64,000 nucleotides of DNA from Solirubrobacterales bacterium. Its GTDB lineage: Bacteria; Actinomycetota; Thermoleophilia; Solirubrobacterales; Solirubrobacteraceae. The notes under the pieces are model-generated. The model was not told the DNA's origin, ran no database searches, and saw only the letters and a list, made by a program, of their open reading frames with translations. A program made the position numbers and the translations under genes. Of this stretch, positions 29,218 to 37,342 are shown one piece after another; the stretch's first letter is position 1; each line of letters starts with the position of its first letter. The stretch spans positions 19,430 to 83,429 of the forward strand of contig JAFAYV010000017.1 in NCBI GenBank assembly GCA_019240115.1, in the 5' to 3' direction.

Positions 29218-29374
29218 CGCGAGGCGGTCCGCCGACGATACCGAGGCGCCGTCACGGGCGTTTCACGGCGTCCGCCCGGGCCCGTGCAGCGCAGCGGCCG
29301 CAGGGGATCTCGCCATCGCAGGCCCGAGAATCGCGAGAAGTCCGCGTCGCAGGTGCTCAGCTCGGCGCCGCGCC

Positions 29375-30553
29375 TCAGAGTCCCCACCGGCCACCGACGA
29401 GCACCGCCACCTCACGGCCGTCGCGCGTCGTCCCGGTGACGTCGACCTCGGGCCCCCCGATCATGAAGTCCTCGTGGACGCCGCTCGAGTTCACGCGCGC
29501 CGCGCCCGCCTCGTCGGCGGCGAGATCCGTGAAGCCCGACCCGAGCGCGATGTGGCTGGCGGCGTTCTCGTCGAGCAGGGTGTCGTGGAACACCAGGCCG
29601 GCGGCCCCGACGCGACCGCTGCCGTCGACGAGCGCCACCTCGCCGAGGCGGTCGGCGCCGGGGTCGCGGCGGATGAGCTCGCGGAAAACGCCGGCGCCCT
29701 CGTCGGCGTCGACCTCGACGGCGCGGCCGCCGGCGAAGCGGACCCGCAGTCCCTCGACCTTCCGACCCGACACGAGCAGGGGCTTGGTGGCGGCGACCGT
29801 ACCCTCGGCGCGCTCGCGATCGGGGCTCGTGAACACCTCCTCGGTCGGGAGGTTGGGCACGTGGTCGCGGCCCCACACGCTCGTCAGCCCGCCGCCGTGC
29901 CAGCGCGCGCCCGCGATCAGCCCGACGGTCAGGTCGGTCCCCGGCCCGCGGAAGCGCAGCGAGTCCAGGCCGGCCTCGGTCAGCCGGTCGGCGGTGCCGC
30001 TCAGCTCGGTGGAACGCCGCCACCAGGCGGCGGCCGGATCGGCCTCGTGCAGCCGGCACACCCCCGCCAGCTTCTCCCACAGCGCGGCCAGCGGATCGGG
30101 CTCGTCGTCGCCGAACACCGTCCGCGCCCACCCCGGCGTCGGCCCGGGCACGATCGCCCAGGTCACCTCGCGGCGGTCGACCACCCGCGCCCACTCCACG
30201 AGCGCGGACCGATCGCGCCCGATCCGCCCGGGATCGACGTCGTCGAGCAGCCCCGGCGCCGGCGGCCCGCTCAGCCCGATCCACGACGCGCGCATCTCGG
30301 CCATCTGCCCCGGGCGTTCGCGCACCCACGGGATCACCTCGCCGAGCGCCTCGTCGGCCGCCCGCAGCAGCCGCTCGCGCTGGACATACGGGTCGAGGTA
30401 GTCGACCTCGACCTGGTGCGCGCCGCGGTCATAGCACGCCGCGGCGATCGCGCGCGCGAGCTCCTCCTGCCCGAGCTTGGCCGAGACGACGACGGTCTGG
30501 CCGGGCGCGACGTTGGCGCCGGTGTCGACGGCCAGCCGGGCGAGGGCGCTCAC
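29375..30553 (-). CDS. M29-family aminopeptidase
   Basis: A 392-residue enzyme of the thermophilic metallo-aminopeptidase (M29, AmpS/AmpT) family, which removes N-terminal residues and uses two metal ions. Landmarks are VAPGQTVVVSAKLGQEELAR at the N terminus, the metal/active region VWGRDHVPNLPTEEVFTSPD, then EVDADEGAGVFRELI, HDTLLDENAASHIALGSG with the metal-binding Glu and His, and the C-terminal HEDFMIGGPEVDVTG with further metal ligands. Length is normal, without signal peptide, so it is cytoplasmic. The start is GTG. It stands alone, with 157 bp before rmlC and a divergent coiled-coil gene on the other side. Confidence 0.9.
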   Translation of the reverse strand: MSALARLAVDTGANVAPGQTVVVSAKLGQEELARAIAAACYDRGAHQVEVDYLDPYVQRERLLRAADEALGEVIPWVRERPGQMAEMRASWIGLSGPPAPGLLDDVDPGRIGRDRSALVEWARVVDRREVTWAIVPGPTPGWARTVFGDDEPDPLAALWEKLAGVCRLHEADPAAAWWRRSTELSGTADRLTEAGLDSLRFRGPGTDLTVGLIAGARWHGGGLTSVWGRDHVPNLPTEEVFTSPDRERAEGTVAATKPLLVSGRKVEGLRVRFAGGRAVEVDADEGAGVFRELIRRDPGADRLGEVALVDGSGRVGAAGLVFHDTLLDENAASHIALGSGFTDLAADEAGAARVNSSGVHEDFMIGGPEVDVTGTTRDGREVAVLVGGRWGL

Positions 30554-30746
30554 GTACGGTTCGATCGCTCCAGGCTAACGGCGGCGCAGGGCGCCATGAC
30601 GAGCGCCCCACCGTCGGCCAGACCGCTGAGCACGCTGTGCCGGCGAACCCGCCCGCCCCGGTCACGCGCGGCTGTGCCCAGACAATCCGCTCGCCCCCTG
30701 TGCCCGAGGCGTCGCGGCGGCGCGAGGTGGCTGCCATCATGAGATC

Positions 30747-31127
30747 GTGTCCTCGGACGACGAACCCCCCGCGGGCGCGGCGCCGGGTGCGGAGGGTTCG
30801 TCCGATGAACCCGCGGGCGCAGCGCCGGGCGCGAACGCGGAGACGGCCCTGAGGAAGGCCTACCAGGAGCGCAGCGAGGAGGTGTACGTCACTCGCGGCG
30901 TGCTGGCCGAGGCGGTGTCAGCGCTCATCGCGGACCACGACGCCCGACGCGAGGAGGTCAACGGCCTGCGCGATCACCTGGAATCGCTCGTGGCCGAGAA
31001 CGTCACGCTGCAGGCCGAACTGCGCGATGCCCACCACCGGATCGCCGAGCTGCGCGCGATGAGGGCCGTGCGGTGGAGCCGACGGGCGCGTGAGCTGGCC
31101 GACCGCATCCGTCCGCGCCCGGGATGA
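30747..31127 (+). CDS. Small coiled-coil protein coupled to a glycosyltransferase
   Basis: A 126-residue protein. The first 30 residues hold two imperfect copies of an Ala/Gly/Pro-rich unit (DEPPAGAAPGA and DEPAGAAPGA). Residues 35-100 form a coiled coil (ALIADHDARREEVNGLRDHL and on to LRDAHHRIAELRAM), and the tail is very basic (RWSRRARELADRIRPRPG). It starts GTG and ends on an ATGA shared with the next gene, a GT2 glycosyltransferase. Comparable coiled coils appear as fused extensions of other transferases in this locus (37343, 61524), so this may be a separately encoded oligomerisation or tethering part. Confidence 0.7.
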   Translation: MSSDDEPPAGAAPGAEGSSDEPAGAAPGANAETALRKAYQERSEEVYVTRGVLAEAVSALIADHDARREEVNGLRDHLESLVAENVTLQAELRDAHHRIAELRAMRAVRWSRRARELADRIRPRPG

Positions 31128-32347
31128 CGCCGCCTCGGCCGCGGACGGGAGAGCTGGCGCTGTCGGTCCTGGTCGTCGCTCACGGCGCCTGGGAGCTGAC
31201 GCAGCGGGCGCTGGCGGCACTTGCCCAGCACACGAGCGTCTCCTACGAGCTGATCGTCGTCGACAACGGCTCGCAGGACGAGACGCGCCGAGGGTTGCGC
31301 GAGATGGCTGACGCCCGAGTCATCATCAACGAGCGCAACCGGGGGTTCGCTGCCGCCAACAATCAGGCGGCGCGACTGGCAGGCGGCGAGAACCTGCTGC
31401 TGCTCAACACCGACGCGTTCGTCCGTCCCGACTGGCTGGCGCCGATGCTTGAGACGCTCGCCCTGCCCGGCGTCGGCGCGGTCGTCCCGCGCTACCTGCA
31501 CGGCGACGGACGCCTGCAGGAGGCCGGCACCCTGCTCGCCCGCGACGGCACCGTGCAGGTCCACGGCGACGGCGACGATCCCGAGGCGCTGCGCTACCGC
31601 TTCCGGCGTCGGGTCGACCACGGCGGGGCGGCGTGCATGCTGATCGCCCGCCGCACCTACGAGGCGCTGGGCGGCTTCGACGAGTCGTTCACGATCGCCT
31701 ACTACGAGGACGCCGACCTGTGCCTGCGGCTGGCCGAGCGCGGGCTGTCGGTCGTCTACGAGCCGCGCGCCACCGTGACGCATCTGCGCTACGGGTCAGG
31801 CAGCCCCGGGCGGGCGGCGGAGCTGAGCGAGCGCAACCGCCACCTGTTCACCGGCCGCTGGGGGCGCCGGCTGGTCCCCCGCCCGTGGACGTTGCCAGGC
31901 GCCGGCGGCCAGGCGGCGATCGCCGCGCGCGACGCCCTGGCCACGCCACGTGTCCTGCTGCGCTGCCCCGCGCCGCGGGCGGACACGCTCCTCGGTGGGC
32001 TCCTCGGGCGCTTGCCGGCCGGCCGGCTCACCTGGGTGCCGGAGCCGCTGGGCGACGGGCCGCCGGTCGACCCCTGGCTGGCGCGCGGCGTGGAGGTCGC
32101 CGACGAGCTCGATCCCGGCTGGCTGGACCATCGTCTGTTCCATTACGACATCGTCGTGCTGGACGGCGATCCCGAGCCACGTTTCGCGGCCGCCGCGCTG
32201 CGAACGCAGCCCCAGGCGCGTCGCGTCCGGGCCGACGAGCTGGCTGAGGGGCTGGGATCGGCCTCGGCGCTCACCGAGCTGCTGGCGGTGCCCGTCCAGG
32301 ATCCGCCGCGGCCGTTCTTCGACACCGCCGCCGAGCTCGCGGCCTGA
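31124..32347 (+). CDS. Glycosyltransferase, GT2 family
   Basis: A 407-residue enzyme with a GT-A domain in residues 13-240. It has the strand and nucleotide loop LSVLVVAHGAWELTQRALAA, ELIVVDNGSQDETRRGL, a D-x-D-like NTDAFVRPDWL, and the acceptor motif YYEDADLCLRLAERGLSVVY. This pattern is close to rhamnosyltransferase-type enzymes. The C-terminal 160 residues (from about 245) are not part of the catalytic fold. They contain a repeated pattern of short hydrophobic segments and look like a second Rossmann-like module (VVLDGDPEPRFAAAALRTQP). It is coupled by ATGA to the upstream coiled-coil gene and should build the surface glycan in the cytoplasm. Confidence 0.85.
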   Translation: MTPPRPRTGELALSVLVVAHGAWELTQRALAALAQHTSVSYELIVVDNGSQDETRRGLREMADARVIINERNRGFAAANNQAARLAGGENLLLLNTDAFVRPDWLAPMLETLALPGVGAVVPRYLHGDGRLQEAGTLLARDGTVQVHGDGDDPEALRYRFRRRVDHGGAACMLIARRTYEALGGFDESFTIAYYEDADLCLRLAERGLSVVYEPRATVTHLRYGSGSPGRAAELSERNRHLFTGRWGRRLVPRPWTLPGAGGQAAIAARDALATPRVLLRCPAPRADTLLGGLLGRLPAGRLTWVPEPLGDGPPVDPWLARGVEVADELDPGWLDHRLFHYDIVVLDGDPEPRFAAAALRTQPQARRVRADELAEGLGSASALTELLAVPVQDPPRPFFDTAAELAA

Positions 32348-32364
32348 CTGACGCCCACTCGGGG

Positions 32365-33633
32365 TCAGGGACGGCCGATACGCCGAAACGCGACCCCCGC
32401 CGCCACCCAGACCGCGGGATCCAGGACGCCGCGGCCGTCCACGAGCGCGCGGACGCCCGGAAGATCCGAGCTGTCCAACCGGGCGTAGGAGGAGTGATCG
32501 GCTTGGACGATCGCCGCATCGACGCTCTCGCCGCCCCACGGCGTAAAGCCGAGCGACCGCAGCTCCTCCGCGCCGTAGAGCGGGTCGGAGGCCACCGCCA
32601 GAGATCCTCTCCGCTCCAGCTCGCGGCGCACGGCGAAGGCGCCGGAGAACGCCGTCTCCTTGACGTCGCCGCGGTAGGTGACGCCGAGGATCAGGACCCG
32701 CTTTCCCGAGAGATCGTCGCCCAGGTCGCCGGCCAGCAGATCGACCGCGTAGGCCGGCATGCGCTCGTTGACCTCTCGCGCCACCGCGGGCAGCCGGGCG
32801 GCCGAGTCACCGGCGAGGTAGAACCGTGGATAGACGGGGATGCAGTGCCCCCCTACGGCGACCCCCGGTCGGTGCACGTGCGAGAACGGCTGCGAGTTCG
32901 CCGCATCGATGACCCGTTCGATGTCGACGCCCAGAGTGTCGGCGAACCGCGCGAACTCGTTGGCCAGCGCGATGTTCACATCGCGGTAGGTCGTCTCGGC
33001 GAGCTTGGTCAGCTCGGCGGCCTCGGCACTGCCCATGCCGCGTACCTCCGCGTCGAGAAACGATTCGTACAACTCGACGCCGCGCGCCTCGCCGGGCTCG
33101 CTGAGCCCGCCGACGAGCTTCGGATAGGCGACCAGGTCGCGAAAGATACGTCCCGAGTACACCCGCTCCGGGCTGTGGATCGTGAAGAAGTCCTCCTCGG
33201 AGCGCAGTCCCGACAGCTCCGCCAGGGCGGGAGCGACCCGGTTGCGCGTCGTGCCGACGGGAAGCGTCGTCTCGATGCAGACGGTCGTGCCCGCTCGCAG
33301 TCCGCGGCCGATGTCGCGGACCACCGCGTCGAGGATCGCGTAATCGGGTCGCGCGTCGGAGTCGACCACGAGCGGGGGCACGGCGATGACCAGGTCCGCT
33401 CCTTCTGCCACCGCGGCCGTCGTATCGCCGGTCGCGCGCAGGCGGCCGGCGGGGATCAGCTCTGAGAGCGCGTCCTGCAGCCCGGCCTCACCGGGAAACG
33501 GCTCCACGCCGCGGTTCACTTGGTCCACGACCCGAGGATCGGCGTCGCACCCGATGACCGCGTGTCCACGCAGCCCGATCTGGACTGCGATCGGCAGTCC
33601 GATCTTCCCGAGCGCCACGACGACTGCGCGCAT
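32365..33633 (-). CDS. UDP-sugar 6-dehydrogenase (UDP-ManNAc/UDP-Glc type)
   Basis: A 422-residue nucleotide-sugar dehydrogenase that oxidises a UDP-hexose to its uronic acid in two NAD-dependent steps. The N-terminal Rossmann fold opens VVALGKIGLPIAVQIGLRGH. The middle has ETTLPVGTTRNRVAPALAEL, FFTIHSPERVYSGRIFRDL and AEAAELTKLAETTYRDVNIA. The catalytic Cys is in VAVGGHCIPVYP near residue 270, and RVLILGVTYRGDVKETAFSG starts the UDP-binding C-terminal domain. The SPERVYSG form and the GHCIPVYP motif are closer to UDP-N-acetylmannosamine dehydrogenases (WecC/TuaD-like) than to plain UDP-glucose dehydrogenase. The exact substrate is uncertain. It shares an operon with the oxidoreductase at 33633. 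Confidence 0.88.
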   Translation of the reverse strand: MRAVVVALGKIGLPIAVQIGLRGHAVIGCDADPRVVDQVNRGVEPFPGEAGLQDALSELIPAGRLRATGDTTAAVAEGADLVIAVPPLVVDSDARPDYAILDAVVRDIGRGLRAGTTVCIETTLPVGTTRNRVAPALAELSGLRSEEDFFTIHSPERVYSGRIFRDLVAYPKLVGGLSEPGEARGVELYESFLDAEVRGMGSAEAAELTKLAETTYRDVNIALANEFARFADTLGVDIERVIDAANSQPFSHVHRPGVAVGGHCIPVYPRFYLAGDSAARLPAVAREVNERMPAYAVDLLAGDLGDDLSGKRVLILGVTYRGDVKETAFSGAFAVRRELERRGSLAVASDPLYGAEELRSLGFTPWGGESVDAAIVQADHSSYARLDSSDLPGVRALVDGRGVLDPAVWVAAGVAFRRIGRP

Positions 33634-34658
33634 CAGCCGACGACGGTGGTGCCCAGAGTCCGTCCCGTGCGCGCGCTTTCGATCACGGTCTCCGCGATCT
33701 CGACGATCTCGACCCCCCGCTCGAGGGTGACGACGTCGGCTTCGGGACTTCCCGCGATCAGGTCCAGGAAGGTCTCCAGTTCCACCCGCAGCGGTTCGTC
33801 CCGACTGAGCGCGTACCGGATGACGTTACCCTCACTGACGCCTCGGAACTGCTGCGTGGTCGACCATTCGATCCCCACCTCGGCGTTCTCGTAGAAGAAC
33901 AGGTCGCCGGTGAGAGTGTCAGCTTCCAGCATGCCGCGCTCGCCGAGCACTCGGGTGCGCCGCACCTTCGTCGGTGACACCCGGTCGGCCATCAGGCTGA
34001 AGGCGGTTCCCGACTCCAGCGCCCCGGTCGCCAACAGGAGATCCTCGTGCACCTGACCGCTGAGATGCTGCGTCTGCGCCGCCAGTCGCGCGATCTTCGA
34101 ATCCGACAGCCAGCTCACGACGTCGATGTCGTGCGTCGCCAGGTCCTTGACGACGCCCACATCGCGCACCCTGCCGGCGAAGGGACCGCTGCGGGTCGTC
34201 GAGATTGCGAAGATCCGGCCGAGCTGGCCGTCCACCAGACGCCGTCGCATCTCCTGCAGCGCCACGTTGAATCGCTCCACGTGACCGACCGCGCCGTGGA
34301 CGCCGTGCTCCTCGCACAGCTCGACGATCTGCCTGGCCTCCTCGGCGGTCGACGCCAGCGGCTTCTCCACCAGCACCGAGACGCCGGCGCCGACCAGCTC
34401 CTCGGCCACCGGAAGGTGAACGTCGGTGGGCACGGCCACGATCGCGAAATCCGGCGCGCCGCGCGCCATCAGCGCCGCGATCGACTCGAACACCAGGCTG
34501 CGGTCGTGGACGCTGCGGTAGCGATCCCCGTCGCGATCGACGGCACCGGCGAAGTCCACTCGCTCGGCGGCCTGCAGGAGCCTGGCGTGGTGGCGCCCGA
34601 TCATCCCCAAGCCGACGACGGCCCCGCGCAGCCGTACCGGTCGTTCTCGCATCGCCAT
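33633..34658 (-). CDS. Gfo/Idh/MocA-family sugar oxidoreductase
   Basis: A 341-residue NAD(P)-dependent dehydrogenase. The Rossmann motif is GAVVGLGMIGRHHARLLQAA and the family EKP motif is VLVEKPLASTAEEA near residue 100. The catalytic His region is FNVALQEMRRRLVDGQLGRI followed by DLATHDIDVVSWLSD. The C-terminal beta-sheet ends in a helix. Members next to UDP-sugar dehydrogenases often oxidise C3 of a UDP-hexuronic acid (WlbA-like) on the way to 3-amino sugars. That fits the neighbour, which ends on the same base pair this gene starts from, but no aminotransferase is seen here. The stop of this gene and the ATG of the dehydrogenase overlap by one base. Confidence 0.82.
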   Translation of the reverse strand: MAMRERPVRLRGAVVGLGMIGRHHARLLQAAERVDFAGAVDRDGDRYRSVHDRSLVFESIAALMARGAPDFAIVAVPTDVHLPVAEELVGAGVSVLVEKPLASTAEEARQIVELCEEHGVHGAVGHVERFNVALQEMRRRLVDGQLGRIFAISTTRSGPFAGRVRDVGVVKDLATHDIDVVSWLSDSKIARLAAQTQHLSGQVHEDLLLATGALESGTAFSLMADRVSPTKVRRTRVLGERGMLEADTLTGDLFFYENAEVGIEWSTTQQFRGVSEGNVIRYALSRDEPLRVELETFLDLIAGSPEADVVTLERGVEIVEIAETVIESARTGRTLGTTVVG

Positions 34659-34691
34659 GCGGAGCAGAAGGCTATCGAGCGCGTTGCGCGA

Positions 34692-35513
34692 TCACGATCG
34701 GCGTCGGCCCCAGATCAGGTGGTAGAGACGCTGCTCGACGACGGCCGGGATTGGCCGCGGTCCCCAATAGAAGCGATACAGGAGGCGACCCACCGCGCCC
34801 AGATCGCTGCCGCGCGCCAGCTCGCGCCGCCGCCGGTAGAGATCTGAATGCTTGAGGCGCATCCGTCGGTACCACCGGCGATAGTCGCGTCTCGCCCCCG
34901 CCAGCATGGTGACGCCGTGGCGGCGGTACAGGAACGTCACCTCGGCCACCTTGACCCCGTGCCAGCCGTGCGCCAGCGCGTGGAGCCAGAACTCCCAATC
35001 CTCGAAGCCGGTCACGTGCTCGTCGTAGCCCCCCACGTCCTCGAATAGCTCGCGACGCGTCAGCGCCGTGGGGCCGATCGTGTGTCGGTACAGGAGGCGG
35101 TACGGATCCCACCCGGGCATCGCCAACTCCCCGGACCATTCGCCGAAGAAACGCGTCACCCCGTAGGCGAAGCCCGCCACCGGGTCGGCCTCGAGCCCCT
35201 GCTTGAGCGCCCGCAGCGCTGCCGGCGGGAGCAGGTCGTCGGCGTCGAGGGCCAGCAGCAGCGGAGTACGCGCCGCCCGAAAGCCGGCGTTGCGGGCCGC
35301 GGAGAGCCCGGCGTTTCGCTGACGTAACAGCCCCACGTCCTCCGAGAGCGAGCCGAGCGTCCGCTGGGTCTCGGGCTCGGTCGAGCCGTCGTCGACGACG
35401 AGCAGGCGCGGCGGTCCGCCGGCCTGCGCGCGCACGCTGGCGAGCGCCTCCTCAAGGAAGCGCCCATAATTGAAACACGGGACCACGACCGTGACGTCGT
35501 CGTGCTCGGACAC
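34692..35513 (-). CDS. Glycosyltransferase, GT2 family
   Basis: A 273-residue GT-A enzyme from the GTG that gives VSEHDDVTVVVPCFNYGRFL; the longer frame upstream would run into the divergent gene at 35552. Motifs are LLVVDDGSTEPETQRTL, the D-x-D LLALDADDLLPPAAL, and the late acceptor motif DEHVTGFEDWEFWLHALAHG. The C-terminal 60 residues are basic and may lie on the membrane surface (RRDYRRWYRRMRLKHSDLYR). It has a normal size for a GT2 family surface-polysaccharide transferase. It lies 33 bp upstream of the Gfo/Idh/MocA oxidoreductase in the same direction, so a three-gene operon is likely. Confidence 0.85.
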   Translation of the reverse strand: MSEHDDVTVVVPCFNYGRFLEEALASVRAQAGGPPRLLVVDDGSTEPETQRTLGSLSEDVGLLRQRNAGLSAARNAGFRAARTPLLLALDADDLLPPAALRALKQGLEADPVAGFAYGVTRFFGEWSGELAMPGWDPYRLLYRHTIGPTALTRRELFEDVGGYDEHVTGFEDWEFWLHALAHGWHGVKVAEVTFLYRRHGVTMLAGARRDYRRWYRRMRLKHSDLYRRRRELARGSDLGAVGRLLYRFYWGPRPIPAVVEQRLYHLIWGRRRS

Positions 35514-35551
35514 GGCGGGATGCTCGCAGATGCGCCGATACGATCCCGGCG

Positions 35552-36901
35552 GTGCCCGTCCCACGCTCGGCTGCTCCAGCGACCGCACCGCCATCGACCT
35601 GTACCGCGCCAGCGGGCCCACGGCCATCACGGTCGATTCTGCTGGTCGCCCACGTGACGCCGCCCACGACGATGTCGGCGGCGCGACGGGCAGCCGGGCT
35701 GACGAAGTACCTGACCCGTCTGGGACACCGGGTGACCGTGCTCAGCTCGGTGATGTGCGGATCAGGGCCGGTCCCGGGAGCCGCGTGCACCGTCAAGACG
35801 CGAGACCTGCTCGTGAGCCCGCTCAACTGGCGCCGGAGCGGCTTCGCCGCGCTCAAGGGGGAAGCGGCGCAGGCCTATCCGGGCGGCCCGAGCGCGCTGG
35901 CCGCCTGGGTGATCCCGGACCTGGAGCTGATCGGATGGCTGCCGTTCGCGCTCCCCCGGGCGCTGGCCCTCGCCGCGTCCGGGCGGTTTCACTGCGTGAT
36001 CACGAGCTCGCCGCCGCAGTCCGCGCACCTGATCGGGCTCGCGCTCCAGCGAGCTGGCCTGCCGTGGGTCGCCGACCTGCGTGACGGCTGGTCGTTCGAG
36101 CCCAGCGGCGAGCGCTTCCCCTCGGGGCGCAGGCGCCAGCTGGACAGGGCCCTGGAGCAGGTCGTGCTCGCCCGCGCCGACGCGCTGGTCGCCGTGACCC
36201 CTCCGATCGCCGAGGATCTCCGCGAGCGCCTGAACCCGGCCGCCGTGACGATCACCAACGGCTACGATCCCGACGAGCTGGCGGGCGCGGACGCGGCCTC
36301 CGCGCAGGCTCCGGTCAGCGCCGAGCGCTTCACCGTGGCCTACACCGGCACCCTCGCCTACGGCGGGGCATCGGCCGCGTCGTTGCTCGACGGCTTCCGC
36401 GCGCTGCGCGGCCGGGAGCCCGCCATCGCGGCGCGGCTCGAGTTCGTGTTCGCGGGTCCGATGGCGGGCGAGGATCTGACGCAGCTGCGGGCCCCCGACC
36501 TCGACGGCCACGTCCGCGTGGTGGGCGCGATGAGCCGCGAGCAGGCCCTGGGCCTGCAGCGGGCGGCCGACGCGTTGGTGCTGATCGTCGACGGCCGGCG
36601 CCCCAGCATCGCCACCGGAAAGCTGTACGAGTACCTGTCCTCCGGGCGTCCGATCCTGGTGATCGGCGAAGGCAGCGTCGCCGCCCGGATCGTCGAGGAG
36701 TGCAGCGCCGGGGTGGTGGTCGGAGCCGACGCCCCCGAGGCGATCGCCGAGGCGCTGCGACGGCTTCTACGGGGTGGTGCAGCGGTTCCCACGCCGGCGC
36801 GAGGAGCGGCCGAGCGATTCTCGTACGCGCAGATCGCGGTCGAGATGGCCGACGTCGTCGAACGGGCGATCGCCCGCCGGAGCCTCAGGACGGCCCGCTG
36901 A
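35552..36901 (+). CDS. Glycosyltransferase, GT4-like
   Basis: A 449-residue GT-B enzyme. After about 28 Pro/Ala-rich residues that may not be translated (a later start is possible), the fold begins ILLVAHVTPPTTMSAARRAA. The acceptor-side domain has WVADLRDGWSFEPSGERFPS, a motif seen in FucNAc- and related amino-sugar transferases. The donor domain opens FTVAYTGTLAYGGASAASL. The binding region is AADALVLIVDGRRPSIATGK followed by LYEYLSSGRPILVIGEGS, with Glu in the usual position. It probably adds a sugar to a lipid-linked oligosaccharide at the membrane. Its 3' end overlaps the convergent FdtA-like gene by 17 bp. Confidence 0.83.
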   Translation: MPVPRSAAPATAPPSTCTAPAGPRPSRSILLVAHVTPPTTMSAARRAAGLTKYLTRLGHRVTVLSSVMCGSGPVPGAACTVKTRDLLVSPLNWRRSGFAALKGEAAQAYPGGPSALAAWVIPDLELIGWLPFALPRALALAASGRFHCVITSSPPQSAHLIGLALQRAGLPWVADLRDGWSFEPSGERFPSGRRRQLDRALEQVVLARADALVAVTPPIAEDLRERLNPAAVTITNGYDPDELAGADAASAQAPVSAERFTVAYTGTLAYGGASAASLLDGFRALRGREPAIAARLEFVFAGPMAGEDLTQLRAPDLDGHVRVVGAMSREQALGLQRAADALVLIVDGRRPSIATGKLYEYLSSGRPILVIGEGSVAARIVEECSAGVVVGADAPEAIAEALRRLLRGGAAVPTPARGAAERFSYAQIAVEMADVVERAIARRSLRTAR

Positions 36902-37316
36902 TACGCACGGTCGCCTTCGCGTCGCGGACGTCGTCGTCGAGGTAGTCGCGCTCGTTGTAGCGCTTGGAGGCCAGCACGACGCATACCGTGCCCGGCGCGA
37001 ACGCCGACAGCTCCCGCCACGAGCGGCCCGGGATGTACAGGCCCTGGGTCGGTCGATCGAGCATGAAGTGACGGCGCACATGGTCGGTGACGGTCTGCAC
37101 GCGCAGCGAGCCCGACGCCGCCATCAGCACCTCATCGACGTCGCTGAGCGCATGGTTCGCTCGCGTCGCGCCCTCGGGGACCCCGACGATGATGAACACC
37201 CGGCGGATCGTGAAGGGGACCTCGGCGGTCTCCTCGAGCGGGACAAGGCTGCCGCGCGGGTCTTGGTGCGCTGTCAGCTCGATGAGCTCGGGTTCGGCCC
37301 GCTGGACGGTGCTCAT
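36885..37316 (-). CDS. FdtA/QdtA-like dTDP-sugar 3,4-ketoisomerase
   Basis: A 143-residue cupin from the ATG that gives MSTVQRAEPELIELTAHQDP. The family signature is complete: DPRGSLVPLEETAEVPFTIR, RRVFIIVGVPEGATRANHAL (metal-free catalytic His region), a second His in VQTVTDHVRRHFMLDRPTQG, LYIPGRSWRELSAFAPG, then VLASKRYNERDYLDD. Enzymes of this type convert dTDP-4-keto-6-deoxyglucose to a 3-keto sugar, later made into 3-amino-3,6-dideoxyhexoses. The partner aminotransferase and acetyltransferase are not in this window. It is divergent from the GT at 37343 with only 26 bp between the starts. Confidence 0.87.
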   Translation of the reverse strand: MSTVQRAEPELIELTAHQDPRGSLVPLEETAEVPFTIRRVFIIVGVPEGATRANHALSDVDEVLMAASGSLRVQTVTDHVRRHFMLDRPTQGLYIPGRSWRELSAFAPGTVCVVLASKRYNERDYLDDDVRDAKATVRISGPS

Positions 37317-37342
37317 CCTGGGGCGCATCGTACGATAGGCCG

